Part shown: one piece after another, positions 16,908-26,081 of the stretch | How positions within the stretch are numbered: position 1 is the stretch's first letter | Layout of the letters: each line of letters starts with the position of its first letter | DNA from: Mediterranea sp. (in: CFB group bacteria) | Lineage (GTDB): Bacteria; Bacteroidota; Bacteroidia; Bacteroidales; Bacteroidaceae | Direction of reading: 5' to 3' | Length of the DNA: 64,000 nt | Assembly: GCA_031287715.1 (NCBI GenBank) | Contig: JAITSN010000020.1 | Coordinates: 1-64,000, forward strand | The notes under the pieces: model-generated | Database searches by the model: none | Told to the model about the DNA's origin: nothing | The model's input: the letters and a program-made list of their open reading frames with translations, nothing else | Position numbers and translations under genes: made by a program

Positions 16908-17354
16908 ATGCATTATTTCACTCAAATATGTAAAGTGGTCATAGCTGTGTTCTTCACAGCTATGGTCGCTGTTTTATTCTCTACCCTTACCGGCTGTCGT
17001 GGCTGTAGTTCCGAGGAAAAAGAGGTTGCTCATTGGGTACCTGCTCCCAGAGATATTACTCCGGAAGTTGTTGTTGAAGATTCTGAACCTGTAGTGGTGG
17101 AAGAGATCGTTGTTGCCGCAGAGCCGGCAAAGAACGCAGAGCCGGCAAAGAAAAAATATTCCGTATCCAAGTACAAGTACGACGAAAGTGCTTATCAGGA
17201 CGAAGACGAGAACATATGTATAGGAAATTGCAACCAACAGCATAACCGTACAATTATTATTCGTTCGTGGCCTGAAGAACTTAATGTAGACTCTATAAGA
17301 TTAACGATCGCCACATCTGATTTGGAGATACAGATTACGCAGAATTTCAATTAA
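16908..17354 (+). CDS. Hypothetical lipoprotein
   Basis: 148 aa. A hydrophobic N terminus leads to a lipobox (LTGC) at about residue 30, followed by RGC and an acidic, Val/Glu/Pro-rich stretch (about 45-80) with a short repeat NAEPAKK. The remainder has no recognised domain but contains a CIGNC pair that could bind metal or form a disulfide. It follows the DUF3868 gene by 29 nt, so the two probably act together at the cell surface. The 271 nt after it to 17625 hold no gene. Confidence 0.7.
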   Translation: MHYFTQICKVVIAVFFTAMVAVLFSTLTGCRGCSSEEKEVAHWVPAPRDITPEVVVEDSEPVVVEEIVVAAEPAKNAEPAKKKYSVSKYKYDESAYQDEDENICIGNCNQQHNRTIIIRSWPEELNVDSIRLTIATSDLEIQITQNFN

Positions 17355-17625
17355 ATAGTAGCCGAGTGAATTTCACAAACTCTTTATCAAAGAGTTACGG
17401 AAAGAAGTTTTTCAAGAGATAACGATTTGGTAACGGTTCTTTTGACTGGCCTTTGCGCAGTTTTACCTACACCAAATAACTTGTTCTGTAAATACACGAA
17501 ACAATTTTTATACTCCAATCTATAGCAGAAAATAGTAGTTGTTTTTATCAAATAAATCGTTATAAGCTATTAAATTCGTTCTCAAACTCTTTTAAAAACA
17601 AGTTCATCTCTATCTTTTTGTTAAA

Positions 17626-18203
17626 CTATTGACAGGAAGCGATAGATTTCTTTAGCCTTTCTATTTCCTTTGTCAGAGTATATAGTTTAGAATTATAAGC
17701 CGATAAATCGGCAATATTTTTTACGCTCTTGTTTTTCTTAATGGACAATTGTAGACAAAACTCATAAAAAATATTATCAATACTCTTTCTAAGGCTAATT
17801 ATATACTTGTTATCCACCTTCTTAAACTAAGGAGTTGTGTATGTCCAGTCAATAACAGATTTTGCATCATTTAGTGGTGACGGATGTTTTGATGAAGTAG
17901 AAAAATAAACCCAATCTCCAAACTCAACCACAAATATGATACGATAGGGAATTGCTTTATCAATAATATCCAGAATGGTTTTTATCTCTTTTTGTTTTTC
18001 AACTCAATCGTAAAGATTTGAATTTCTTGTATCTCTTTACCTTGTAGATTTCTTGTTTCTGCCGAAAGCTTGTTGCTCCACACTATTTTTGCAATGCCTT
18101 TGGTAAACATCTCCTTTTGCTTACTATCCGTGAAAGAATCGAAAGAGTTCTTAGGTATTATATGCTGAACAACTGTATTGAATGGCAAGTTGAAATAACC
18201 CAT
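17626..18203 (-). pseudogene. DUF4391 domain protein, broken by a frameshift and a stop
   Basis: Three pieces read as one DUF4391 protein: MGYFNLPFNTVVQHIIPKNS to IELKNKKR (18203-17982), then after a one-base shift in the A-rich run near 17990-18003 EIKTILDIIDKAIPYRIIFV through VIDWTYTTP, then an in-frame TAG at 17827-17829, then FKKVDNKYIISLRKSIDNIF to the natural stop at 17626. DUF4391 proteins typically sit beside SNF2-like helicase and DNA methyltransferase genes of restriction-type systems. Its start touches the helicase remnant's stop, as in intact operons. Confidence 0.82.
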
Positions 18204-18612
18204 TAGCGTATAATTAAAAATGTGATTAACTTGAAATCCTCAGTTCCCTTAAACTTATTTTTGGCAGTGGTTGTACCTCCCGGCTTAAAAAGGCTAAGTA
18301 CTGTCTTCTCATCTTTTGTCTGTAAAACAAAATGAATACTCTGCTTTAGAAGAATGGAGTATTTATCCATCTTATTATATTCGTTTGTTTCGTTTATAAT
18401 CTCTTTACAAAGTTCCGTTATCGGCAGCGATTTCCCATTACATACTACCCGCATAGCATCTAATATCTTTTTTGATTCGACATCTTTCAAATACAGCTCA
18501 CCGGACTCTTTGATATAAGCGAGATAATAAGGGTGTAAACGATTCAGCTTATCTATATTTACGCCCTCATTTACATTCTTCAGAACAGAGATAACCCCTT
18601 GTGGTAAATTTT
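18203..18612 (-). pseudogene. C-terminal remnant of a helicase-type defence protein
   Basis: The open frame runs from the junction with the IS982 fragment through GENLPQGVISVLKNVNEGVN, LHPYYLAYIKESGELYLKD and MRVVCNGKSLPITELCKEI to GTEDFKLITFLIIR. The track starts it at an internal TTG (18490), but the frame continues upstream to about 18612. From memory such ends belong to the large SNF2-like helicase encoded directly before DUF4391. All N-terminal helicase motifs are gone, so it is dead. Confidence 0.65.
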
Positions 18613-19052
18613 CACCTCTTATCTTTAGTTACGATGCCATCAAATATCTTATTTTGATGTTTCCGTTTGATGTGACAAACTTTTAATGTAGTAGAATCAA
18701 CAAAACTTATACCGGTGCAGCTACCCATGCGACAGGTTTTCAGGAAAATAACCAAAGCCGGCAACACACGTTGCTGTAATTCTACAAAACGAGTATAAGA
18801 AACCAAACGGGGAAAATCTCCACTTAAATGTTTGCAAACATAGAACAAATAATAATGTTTCAGATTTCTCATTCCGCTTAAATGAAAGCTAATCAATATA
18901 GTCATTACCTCGCTGTCGGAAAGGCGACAGGGCTTATTTCCACGCTTTTTACCATCGTCTTTTCTCAATTGGTATTTGGAGGAGGAAGATTCAAATTCTT
19001 TTGAAAATTCATCGATTAAATATTTGTAAATCAACACTATAAATATAATCAA
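18612..19052 (-). pseudogene. IS982 family transposase, N-terminal half only
   Basis: 146 aa. Family features: KPCRLSDSEVMTILISFHLS near residue 40, CTGISFVDSTTLKVCHIKR containing the first catalytic Asp near 118, and HQNKIFDGI. Full IS982 transposases are about 290 aa; this one ends abruptly, losing the later catalytic residues. The break runs straight into the helicase remnant, so a deletion or insertion joined the two. Clear terminal inverted repeats were not found. Confidence 0.8.
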
Positions 19053-19162
19053 TAATAAACTATTATGCTATTTTTTGCGACAATTCTTATATCAAACTCT
19101 CGTTAAAACAACTCCGAAATCGTTATATTAGGAGAAGATATGTATTAATTCAGAAAAAGTTA

Positions 19163-19170
19163 TATCTTTG
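19163..19170 (+). promoter_or_regulatory. Possible -7 element upstream of the XRE pseudogene and chaperone operon
   Basis: TATCTTTG fits TAnnTTTG and lies about 40 nt before the decayed regulator. No TTTG box was found at the expected spacing. If active it could drive the chaperone operon through the dead regulator. Confidence 0.4.
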
Positions 19171-19207
19171 TACCGTTTCTTGTCAGGATAATTAAAATTC
19201 AAGACGA

Positions 19208-19490
19208 ATGACTTTTACAGAAAGAAAAAACAGTTAAGAGAAAAATGCCAATTACTGCAAAAAAGTAGCGGAAGCGTTAGATATTAATTCTGTAACCTAT
19301 TGCAAAACAGAACGTCGGGAATGTCGTGCAAAAAAAACATTTATGAATTCCTTGCTGACCTTTGTAAGCCGATAAAGAAGAACTTTTAACCCTTTGGTTT
19401 GCCGACCAGATTATTAAAATAGTTGAAGACGAGCAAAAAGTGGCAAATAATAAAGTATTGAATATTACAAAAGAAAAATTAAAGAAATAA
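19208..19490 (+). pseudogene. XRE-family HTH regulator, frameshifted
   Basis: Too broken for the ORF track. It opens MTFTERKKQLREKCQL, then a shift in an A-run gives KKVAEALDINSVTYCKTERR, and after further shifts it closes with EELLTLWFADQIIKIVEDEQ then KVANNKVLNITKEKLKK and a stop. This is the shape of small HTH regulators that accompany Bacteroidota restriction-modification genes. At least two indels remove function. It ends 34 nt before the 895-aa gene. Confidence 0.72.
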
Positions 19491-19524
19491 CAATATGTAA
19501 TTACAACAAGACAATATAGTTATT

Positions 19525-22212
19525 ATGACTTTTATCAACCCCATAGAAATTCTCGAACTGCAAAATTATTCGGTTTCCGATATTGGCAATTCAAGGATTA
19601 AGAAAGCGAAGAGAAAACTCTTTGCTGATATTGATTTGTCTGATGATGGGCTGCTTGATTATAAAGGTGTTTCTTTAACAAAGTCCGATTGCGAAACTGC
19701 GATTGGCAATCTAGAAAACCGTGAATGCGCAGAGTTTTATTCATACTTGGCAAGCAATAATCAACCGCTTAATGATTTTCTTGTAAATGGCGACGAAACT
19801 TTTTTCTCAAAATTATCACAAGAAAGCATTTACAAATTGCCTGAATTTGTAAATTTTATCAGTCCGTATTTTGCGCCGCAATTTGACAAGGCATTATTGA
19901 AATCATTCATTGAATTTCAAAATGGCAGTATGAATTCAAGAATTAAGATAAAACGCATTTTGCAGGCACAAATGTTAATTGCTCTTTCAAATATAAACAC
20001 AGCCTATAAAAGTGCAAGTATTGAAATTACAAATCGGATCAATCAAATTGAAAAAATTACAAAGGAGATAAAAAACAAAACAACAGATTATACCAATGAT
20101 GATATTAATGAGGTTGAGAGTTTGAGTAGAAATCTATTTCCTATTTATTTCTTAAATTATTTGCCACCCTATTTTCAAAGTCAAATTAATAAGATTGCTA
20201 CTGCAATCAATCAACTGCAACTTGCCATTTGGGGAAGTAATCTCTATAATCCTTCTGTTTGCAGACAACTTTTAGAACATTTACTCGCGTTGAATATAGA
20301 AAGCGTCAGTAAACAAACTTTTGAAAAAAATTATGAAATCGTAAAAAAAGCGGACGAAAAAGAAAAAGTACAAGATAAAATACAAAATCATATTAATAAG
20401 TTGATTGCTCTTATTAATTCCTTTGAAAGTAAGGCAAAAACAATAGCAAATGCAAGGGAATTGATTTATCAGGCGAAGCTGTATCTGTTTAATATAAAAA
20501 CAATTTCACAAGGGGACGATAACATATATATAAGTTTATCTACCCGTGTTGCCTCTATTGCTCAAAACTTTGTTGTTGAAGAAGTTAATAAACCGCAATC
20601 CTCAAACAGCCAATTTGACAGCATATTAGGTTTCCCAATATTGAAAAGCACACTTAAAAATGCGTGGGAGGTAATGCAATTGATTGGCTCGTTGGAAATG
20701 CAAAATGATTTTATAGTCAATCATTACAATCCGAACAAGGACACTTTACGCGATATTTGCAGCAAATTAAATGTTACAACCCCTCAATTAGCTTTGGGCA
20801 AAATACCACAATGCAATTTTATAATACTTGATAGCACAATTACGCATACTGATAAAGATGGAAAGTCATTGCCAATTACTAATCCATTTATTAGAGGTGA
20901 TGTAAGATATATCGGGCTTAATTTGAAAATTGAATCATTCGGAAACCAATCTGTTCAATTCGATTTGAAGTATGTAAAACCGAATGGAACATTAGAACGA
21001 GGCAGTTCCTCGCCTGATAGTTTTACTTTCTCAACAAATAAAATGATTAATTCAAATTCTACAATCATCAGTTTGTCGGGGTGGGGGAATAATGAAAAAG
21101 GGACTTATGAAGTTGGTATGCACCATATTGAAGTTTGGGCGGATAACTGTATGATTTACCGTAAATCATTTGTGGTAGATTGGTCGCAAGCAGAAAAAAT
21201 TGAAGTCGAAAAGCGAGAAGCAGAAATGCAAGAGCGAGAAAGAATTGAAATCGAAAAGCGAAAAGAACTGGCGAGAATTATAGAGCAAAAGGATAAAATA
21301 ACAGATACAATAGATATAATAGGCTATATTATTGGTTACCCATTAGGAATATATTTGTTAGTAATTTTGGGAATATGGTTAGGTGGTGTTGTACCTGAAT
21401 GGGTTCTATTCGTTTATATAATAGCAATGTTATACATTGGTACTTACTTGACTGCATTTAGTTTAATGTGGTCTTATTTCATTAAAAAGATATTTGTAAA
21501 AAATGATTCCACAAACAATAACACTTTAACAGTTATAACAAGTATTTTATCAATTATTGTGATAGGTTTTATTATTGTTGCTATAACAAAAATGTGCTTA
21601 ACAGAAAACTCATACACACCAACTGTAAAAAACAGTCCATACAACAATACCTCAAATTCTTATAGTTCGTCAAATTCGTCTTCGTCAAATTCTCACAGTT
21701 CGCCGAGTACTTACAAGTCAAACGACAACTCGTATTCCGAGCCTGCACACACGGAAAGCGAGTATAAAGGCAATCAACTTTCAAATGGGAGTTCGCCTTT
21801 GGATGGTTGTTTTGGAAAAGGTCGTTACAGCGGGCAGGCGTGGATAACTTTTAAAAACAGCAACGCTTCCGATGCGATTGTTTGTTTGGTAAGAGTTTCT
21901 TCAGAAAAAACAATCAGAAACGAGTATATTAGGGCAGGAACAAATTTTACGATGAATAATATTCCAAGTGGAACTTACTATTTGAAAGTGTACTACGGCA
22001 ACGATTGGAATCCAACAAAAGAAAATTTCTGTGGAACAAAAGGCGCATTTGACAGCGATGAACGTTTCAGTAAGTCTGATAACTATTCCGATTACATAGA
22101 AATCGAAAATTTGGAATATTCATACACTACAGGCGAAATTACACTTTATACAGTCGCCAATGGAAATATGTCGTTGGAACGAATGTCTGCTTCGGAGTTT
22201 TTTAATAATTAG
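19525..22212 (+). CDS. Membrane protein with a degenerate J-like N terminus; first gene of the Hsp70 cassette
   Basis: 895 aa, not a recognised family. Parts by eye: residues 4-60 resemble a J domain (NPIEILEL at the start, IKKAKRKLFADIDLSDDG) but lack HPD; 90-350 is helical; about 425-555 is a beta-rich, Ig-like segment (KYVKPNGTLERGSSSPDSF, HHIEVWADNCMIYRKSFVV); 555-595 is a charged coiled coil; about 597-690 holds three or four membrane segments; 700-745 is Ser/Asn-rich; 760-890 is a beta domain with IPSGTYYLKVYYG. Base composition is visibly AT-rich. Gaps to the next genes are about 20 nt, suggesting one operon. Inference: membrane anchor and co-chaperone for the Hsp70. Confidence 0.7.
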   Translation: MTFINPIEILELQNYSVSDIGNSRIKKAKRKLFADIDLSDDGLLDYKGVSLTKSDCETAIGNLENRECAEFYSYLASNNQPLNDFLVNGDETFFSKLSQESIYKLPEFVNFISPYFAPQFDKALLKSFIEFQNGSMNSRIKIKRILQAQMLIALSNINTAYKSASIEITNRINQIEKITKEIKNKTTDYTNDDINEVESLSRNLFPIYFLNYLPPYFQSQINKIATAINQLQLAIWGSNLYNPSVCRQLLEHLLALNIESVSKQTFEKNYEIVKKADEKEKVQDKIQNHINKLIALINSFESKAKTIANARELIYQAKLYLFNIKTISQGDDNIYISLSTRVASIAQNFVVEEVNKPQSSNSQFDSILGFPILKSTLKNAWEVMQLIGSLEMQNDFIVNHYNPNKDTLRDICSKLNVTTPQLALGKIPQCNFIILDSTITHTDKDGKSLPITNPFIRGDVRYIGLNLKIESFGNQSVQFDLKYVKPNGTLERGSSSPDSFTFSTNKMINSNSTIISLSGWGNNEKGTYEVGMHHIEVWADNCMIYRKSFVVDWSQAEKIEVEKREAEMQERERIEIEKRKELARIIEQKDKITDTIDIIGYIIGYPLGIYLLVILGIWLGGVVPEWVLFVYIIAMLYIGTYLTAFSLMWSYFIKKIFVKNDSTNNNTLTVITSILSIIVIGFIIVAITKMCLTENSYTPTVKNSPYNNTSNSYSSSNSSSSNSHSSPSTYKSNDNSYSEPAHTESEYKGNQLSNGSSPLDGCFGKGRYSGQAWITFKNSNASDAIVCLVRVSSEKTIRNEYIRAGTNFTMNNIPSGTYYLKVYYGNDWNPTKENFCGTKGAFDSDERFSKSDNYSDYIEIENLEYSYTTGEITLYTVANGNMSLERMSASEFFNN

Positions 22213-22233
22213 ATCATTAAATATCAATATAAT

Positions 22234-22584
22234 ATGAACGATACGACAATATCAATTCCAAAAAAGTATATTGAAATACTTGACCAAGTTTTTGAAATAG
22301 AAAAGAAACTTGACGGTGTCAATGAGGCAAATACAATCGACAGAAATGTCAATCGGATTAAAGAAATGCTTGAGTACTTGACCGAGGATAGCGGTTTGAT
22401 TTATCAAAATCCGCTCGGCGAAACATACGACGAAACCCGCACCGACCTTGAAGCAAGTATTGCAGGTAAATCAGCCGATAACCTTGTAGTTACGGAAGTT
22501 ATTAAACCTATTATTCGCTTTCGCGCTAATGGGATAACAACCATTGTGCGTAAAGGCATTGTTGTTGTGGAATCTAAAAAGTAA
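22234..22584 (+). CDS. Small GrpE-like protein of the Hsp70 cassette
   Basis: 116 aa. Helical N-terminal half (IEILDQVFEIEKKLDGVNE) followed by GLIYQNPLGETYDETRTDLE and a beta segment LVVTEVIKPIIRFRANGITT ending VRKGIVVVESKK. This order, a helix then an aspartate/acid-rich loop then a VxxxIxPhix...GxxxxRxGxVxV beta tail, resembles a shortened GrpE with its C-terminal beta domain. The long GrpE coiled coil is missing. Its place in front of an Hsp70 supports a nucleotide-exchange role; this is inference and the similarity is weak. Confidence 0.55.
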   Translation: MNDTTISIPKKYIEILDQVFEIEKKLDGVNEANTIDRNVNRIKEMLEYLTEDSGLIYQNPLGETYDETRTDLEASIAGKSADNLVVTEVIKPIIRFRANGITTIVRKGIVVVESKK

Positions 22585-22604
22585 AACAAATAAAATTCAA
22601 AAAT

Positions 22605-23465
22605 ATGGGGCTATTTAATTTTTTCAAAAAAAGTAACGAAAACTCGCAAAAAATCAATTTTAGCGAAAGAGACATTAAAATTGGAACAAAAGTTTTGCTA
22701 TTAAATGTAAGCAATCGTATTGATTATCAAATGGCAAGGAAAATATTTATCGAAACTGCAATAGCCGCTAAGACAGTGGCGAGTTTTGACATCAATGCTC
22801 TGAAAAAGATAATGCTTGGGAAATATTCCTCGTTTCATTTTTTGGAAAGAGAAATTGATGCGTATTATCAATTTTTACTCGTTTTTGTAAAAACAAAAAG
22901 TCCGATAAATATAAGCAATTTTTCGAACGACTTTTATGATAAGATGTTTGAAGAAATACTTAACTCAAATCTGTTTGCAATGCCACAATATGCCTGCTTT
23001 GTTACAGAGAAAAGAGTGATTTATGCAAACAGCGAAGAAAATCAAATGGGCATAGTATCGGGTTATGTATATTTATGGTTGCGAAATATTATGAGTAAAA
23101 ATAAATTGTTTTACAAGCATATTTTATCTTTAATCCCAAATGATTTTGCAAGTTCATATGAAGAACAAAAATCATTGATTGGTGCAACCTTTTCAAGTGT
23201 AAAATTAGAACAACTTTATGAAGATAAAAATACAGTATATCAAATATATAATAGAATTAAAGCATATTTAAAATTGATTGACAGATTGACTAATGGATTG
23301 TTAGCATTTTACTCTGAACAAGAAAATGATATTAATTATTTTCTTTCAAGAGCAAATCAAAATTATTTACCAACAAATAAAATTCGAAACATTGCGCAAT
23401 TAAACATTCAAGATATTGACCGTATTTTTATTAGGGATATGCTGAATGGGAAAAATTTATCGTAG
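22605..23465 (+). CDS. Hypothetical helical protein of the Hsp70 cassette
   Basis: 286 aa, no recognised family. It starts MGLFNFFKKSNENSQ and is predicted mainly helical by eye, with segments such as MARKIFIETAIAAKTVASFD, LEREIDAYYQFLLVFVKT and YNRIKAYLKLIDRLTNGLL. There is no signal peptide, membrane segment or catalytic motif that I can see. It lies 20 nt after the GrpE-like gene and 19 nt before the Hsp70 gene. Inference: client-specific adaptor or effector of the cassette. Confidence 0.65.
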   Translation: MGLFNFFKKSNENSQKINFSERDIKIGTKVLLLNVSNRIDYQMARKIFIETAIAAKTVASFDINALKKIMLGKYSSFHFLEREIDAYYQFLLVFVKTKSPINISNFSNDFYDKMFEEILNSNLFAMPQYACFVTEKRVIYANSEENQMGIVSGYVYLWLRNIMSKNKLFYKHILSLIPNDFASSYEEQKSLIGATFSSVKLEQLYEDKNTVYQIYNRIKAYLKLIDRLTNGLLAFYSEQENDINYFLSRANQNYLPTNKIRNIAQLNIQDIDRIFIRDMLNGKNLS

Positions 23466-23484
23466 AATTAAATACTTAAAATAA

Positions 23485-25977
23485 ATGGACAACACAATCA
23501 ATTTCGGAATAGACCTCGGAACAACAAATTCCGCAATCGCCAAGTTTGTAAAAGGTGAAGTAGTAGTTTTCAACAACCCGTTGGACTACGGCAGAGCAAC
23601 GCTACCTTCAGTGGTTTCTTACCGCAAAGACAAAATTATTGTTGGCAGCAAGGCAAAAGAGTATCAGGAAAAAGACCCCAAAAGCGTCGTAGGTGTTTTC
23701 AAACGCAAAATGGGAACTTCTGAAAGTTTCAAAATCAAGTCGCTTGGCGAATCAAAAACACCGATTGAACTTTCTGCACAGGTACTCAAAGAGCTGAAAA
23801 CCTTTGTAAATACGGGTGATACACTTGAAGCAGCGGTTATTACCGTTCCTGCAAGTTTCGACCTCATTCAGAGTAATGCTACAAAAGAAGCGGGTTATCA
23901 GGCTGGGTTCAAACAAGTTGTTTTGCTACAAGAGCCAATTGCAGCGAGTTTGGCGTATGCCAATATGAAAAAGACAAACGACCTGACAAATGGGCAATGG
24001 CTTGTGTACGATTTAGGTGGCGGCACTTTCGACGTTGCGCTTGTGAAAATTGCAGATGGCGAAATGAAAATAATTGATAACAAAGGTGATAATTTTCTCG
24101 GCGGGACGGATTTCGACCAACTCATTGTTGAGAAACTGATTATTCCAAAACTCAATGCCGAATACAGTTTTGAGAATTTAGAAGAAGACCTGAAAAGTGC
24201 AAGCGGAAAATATAACGCTAAATATTATGTGCTTTTGCGTCGTTCCGAAGAAGCAAAAATCCGCTTGTCTGCCGTCAGTTCAGCCGAAATTGTTGTTGAT
24301 GGTCTTGAAGACGAAGACGGTAACGATGTTGATATGGAAATCAGTATTACCCGCACAGAATTTAACGAGTTAATCAAGCCCGCGATAGATAAAACTATTG
24401 AAATGATTAAGAAAATTATTACTCGTAATTCACTAACTTCCATTGATCTGCAATTCACTTTGATGGTTGGTGGCTCTACTTATATTCCGTATGTGCGGCA
24501 AAGAATTGAGGAAATTTTGCAAATTCCTGTAAATTGCGAAATTGACCCGACAACGGCTATTGCTGTCGGTGCTGCCTATTATGCAGCCACAAAACAAAAG
24601 GAAGTGTCAAAGGCAGATAGGGCAAAAAAGAAAACAGCGATTTCAGTAAAAACAGCCTATAACAAGACCTCAAAAGAAAAAGAAGAATTGTTTTCGGCAC
24701 GAATTAAAGGCGATACAGAAGGATTGTTTTATAAAATCACACGACAAGACGGTGGTTTTGATTCGGGATTGAAAAAACTTTCGGCACGAATAAGCGAAGA
24801 TTTGCCGTTGGTTGAAAATGCCTACAACTTTTTTATATTTACGATTTACGACAACCAAAATAATGTAATTGAAGCAGATGTAGAAACAATCGGAATAAAT
24901 AGCGGATTCGGAATTAGTGGACAACCCCTGCCGGAAGATATTTGCCTCGAAGTAGATGATTATGACAATCCGGGGGAAACTCGCTTGGCTTTGGTTTTTC
25001 AACGAAATACTGTTTTGCCGACAAAACGGACATTGATATTTCCGCTAAATAAAACTGTTATAAAAGATTCAACCGACGAAGTTATCCGCGTGAATGTATT
25101 GCAGGGTTCTCACGACTCATTGCCTGAATCAAACAAAGTTTTGGGTAATATTTGGATTAACGGTAAGCAATTGATAAGAGACATTTCCAAAGGTTCAGAT
25201 ATTGAGATTACGGTGTCGCTTTCTGAGTCGCAAGACCTCACTGTTTCGGCATATTTGAATATGGCAGACCAAGAGTTTAAGGGTATATTTAATCCCAAAG
25301 AACGCGATACTCCTATTGAATTGCTGAAAGAACAGGTTGAAGATTTATCGAAAAAACTGAAAGAAGAAATCAAGCAGGCAACAGAAGCAGAAGATTATGA
25401 ATCGGCAAATGTACTAAATAAACTGCGCAAGGAAATGGAAGATATTTCGAACGAAACAAATTCTTTAACGCTTGACGATGTGACCGATAAAAAATATCAG
25501 TTGGAAGACAAAAAACGGAAACTTGCCCAAGAAATTGACAATGCCACCAAAGGCAAACGCATTGCCAAAGCCCGCGACGAGTATTTTGAAACAAGAGCGA
25601 AATGTGAGCGGTTGTTGGACGAAAATGGTAATGATTATGAGAGAAAGGCGTTTAACGACATAGTTTCGCAGGAAAAAGCGTTTTTCGCAACTAACAGTCC
25701 GATAAAAATTCAGGAAAAAGCAGATGAATTGCAGCAGATTATCGGGCAAATTCGCTGGCGTTTGCCTAAATTCTTACTCGATATTTTTGCGTGGTTATTG
25801 AAGGAACAGCCAAAGATGAACGACCAAATCCAAGCCAAAAGTTTGATAGAGGCGGGTCATTTTGCAACCAATAACAAAAATTGGGAACGGTTGCGTGAAG
25901 TTAATTTTGGTTTAATGGATTTGTTGCCTCGCGGTGTAAAAGAAGAAGCAACTCATAAAATTGGATTTGGATTATAA
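23485..25977 (+). CDS. Divergent Hsp70/DnaK-family ATPase with extended C terminus
   Basis: 830 aa, longer than DnaK (about 640). Hsp70 motifs are intact: phosphate-1 IDLGTTNSA (9-17), ITVPASFD (119-126), EPIAASLAY (150-158), phosphate-2 VYDLGGGTFDVALVKI (174-189) and adenosine LMVGGSTYIPYVR (326-338). A roughly 110-residue segment (370-490) separates the ATPase domain from a beta substrate-binding-like part (about 505-600, NTVLPTKRTLIFPL and NIWINGKQL). After 610 come long helices with coiled-coil character, ending in an Arg/Trp/Leu-rich region with no EEVD-like tail. It is separate from the housekeeping DnaK, which is not in the window. Confidence 0.92.
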   Translation: MDNTINFGIDLGTTNSAIAKFVKGEVVVFNNPLDYGRATLPSVVSYRKDKIIVGSKAKEYQEKDPKSVVGVFKRKMGTSESFKIKSLGESKTPIELSAQVLKELKTFVNTGDTLEAAVITVPASFDLIQSNATKEAGYQAGFKQVVLLQEPIAASLAYANMKKTNDLTNGQWLVYDLGGGTFDVALVKIADGEMKIIDNKGDNFLGGTDFDQLIVEKLIIPKLNAEYSFENLEEDLKSASGKYNAKYYVLLRRSEEAKIRLSAVSSAEIVVDGLEDEDGNDVDMEISITRTEFNELIKPAIDKTIEMIKKIITRNSLTSIDLQFTLMVGGSTYIPYVRQRIEEILQIPVNCEIDPTTAIAVGAAYYAATKQKEVSKADRAKKKTAISVKTAYNKTSKEKEELFSARIKGDTEGLFYKITRQDGGFDSGLKKLSARISEDLPLVENAYNFFIFTIYDNQNNVIEADVETIGINSGFGISGQPLPEDICLEVDDYDNPGETRLALVFQRNTVLPTKRTLIFPLNKTVIKDSTDEVIRVNVLQGSHDSLPESNKVLGNIWINGKQLIRDISKGSDIEITVSLSESQDLTVSAYLNMADQEFKGIFNPKERDTPIELLKEQVEDLSKKLKEEIKQATEAEDYESANVLNKLRKEMEDISNETNSLTLDDVTDKKYQLEDKKRKLAQEIDNATKGKRIAKARDEYFETRAKCERLLDENGNDYERKAFNDIVSQEKAFFATNSPIKIQEKADELQQIIGQIRWRLPKFLLDIFAWLLKEQPKMNDQIQAKSLIEAGHFATNNKNWERLREVNFGLMDLLPRGVKEEATHKIGFGL

Positions 25978-26081
25978 TACTATCAAAAAAGGAAATATAA
26001 AAAATATACGTGCGAAAGACATGGTTAACAAAGAGGTTTTTCCCGCCTAAGATAAAGAATCGGATTGCCTGCCTTCCCACC

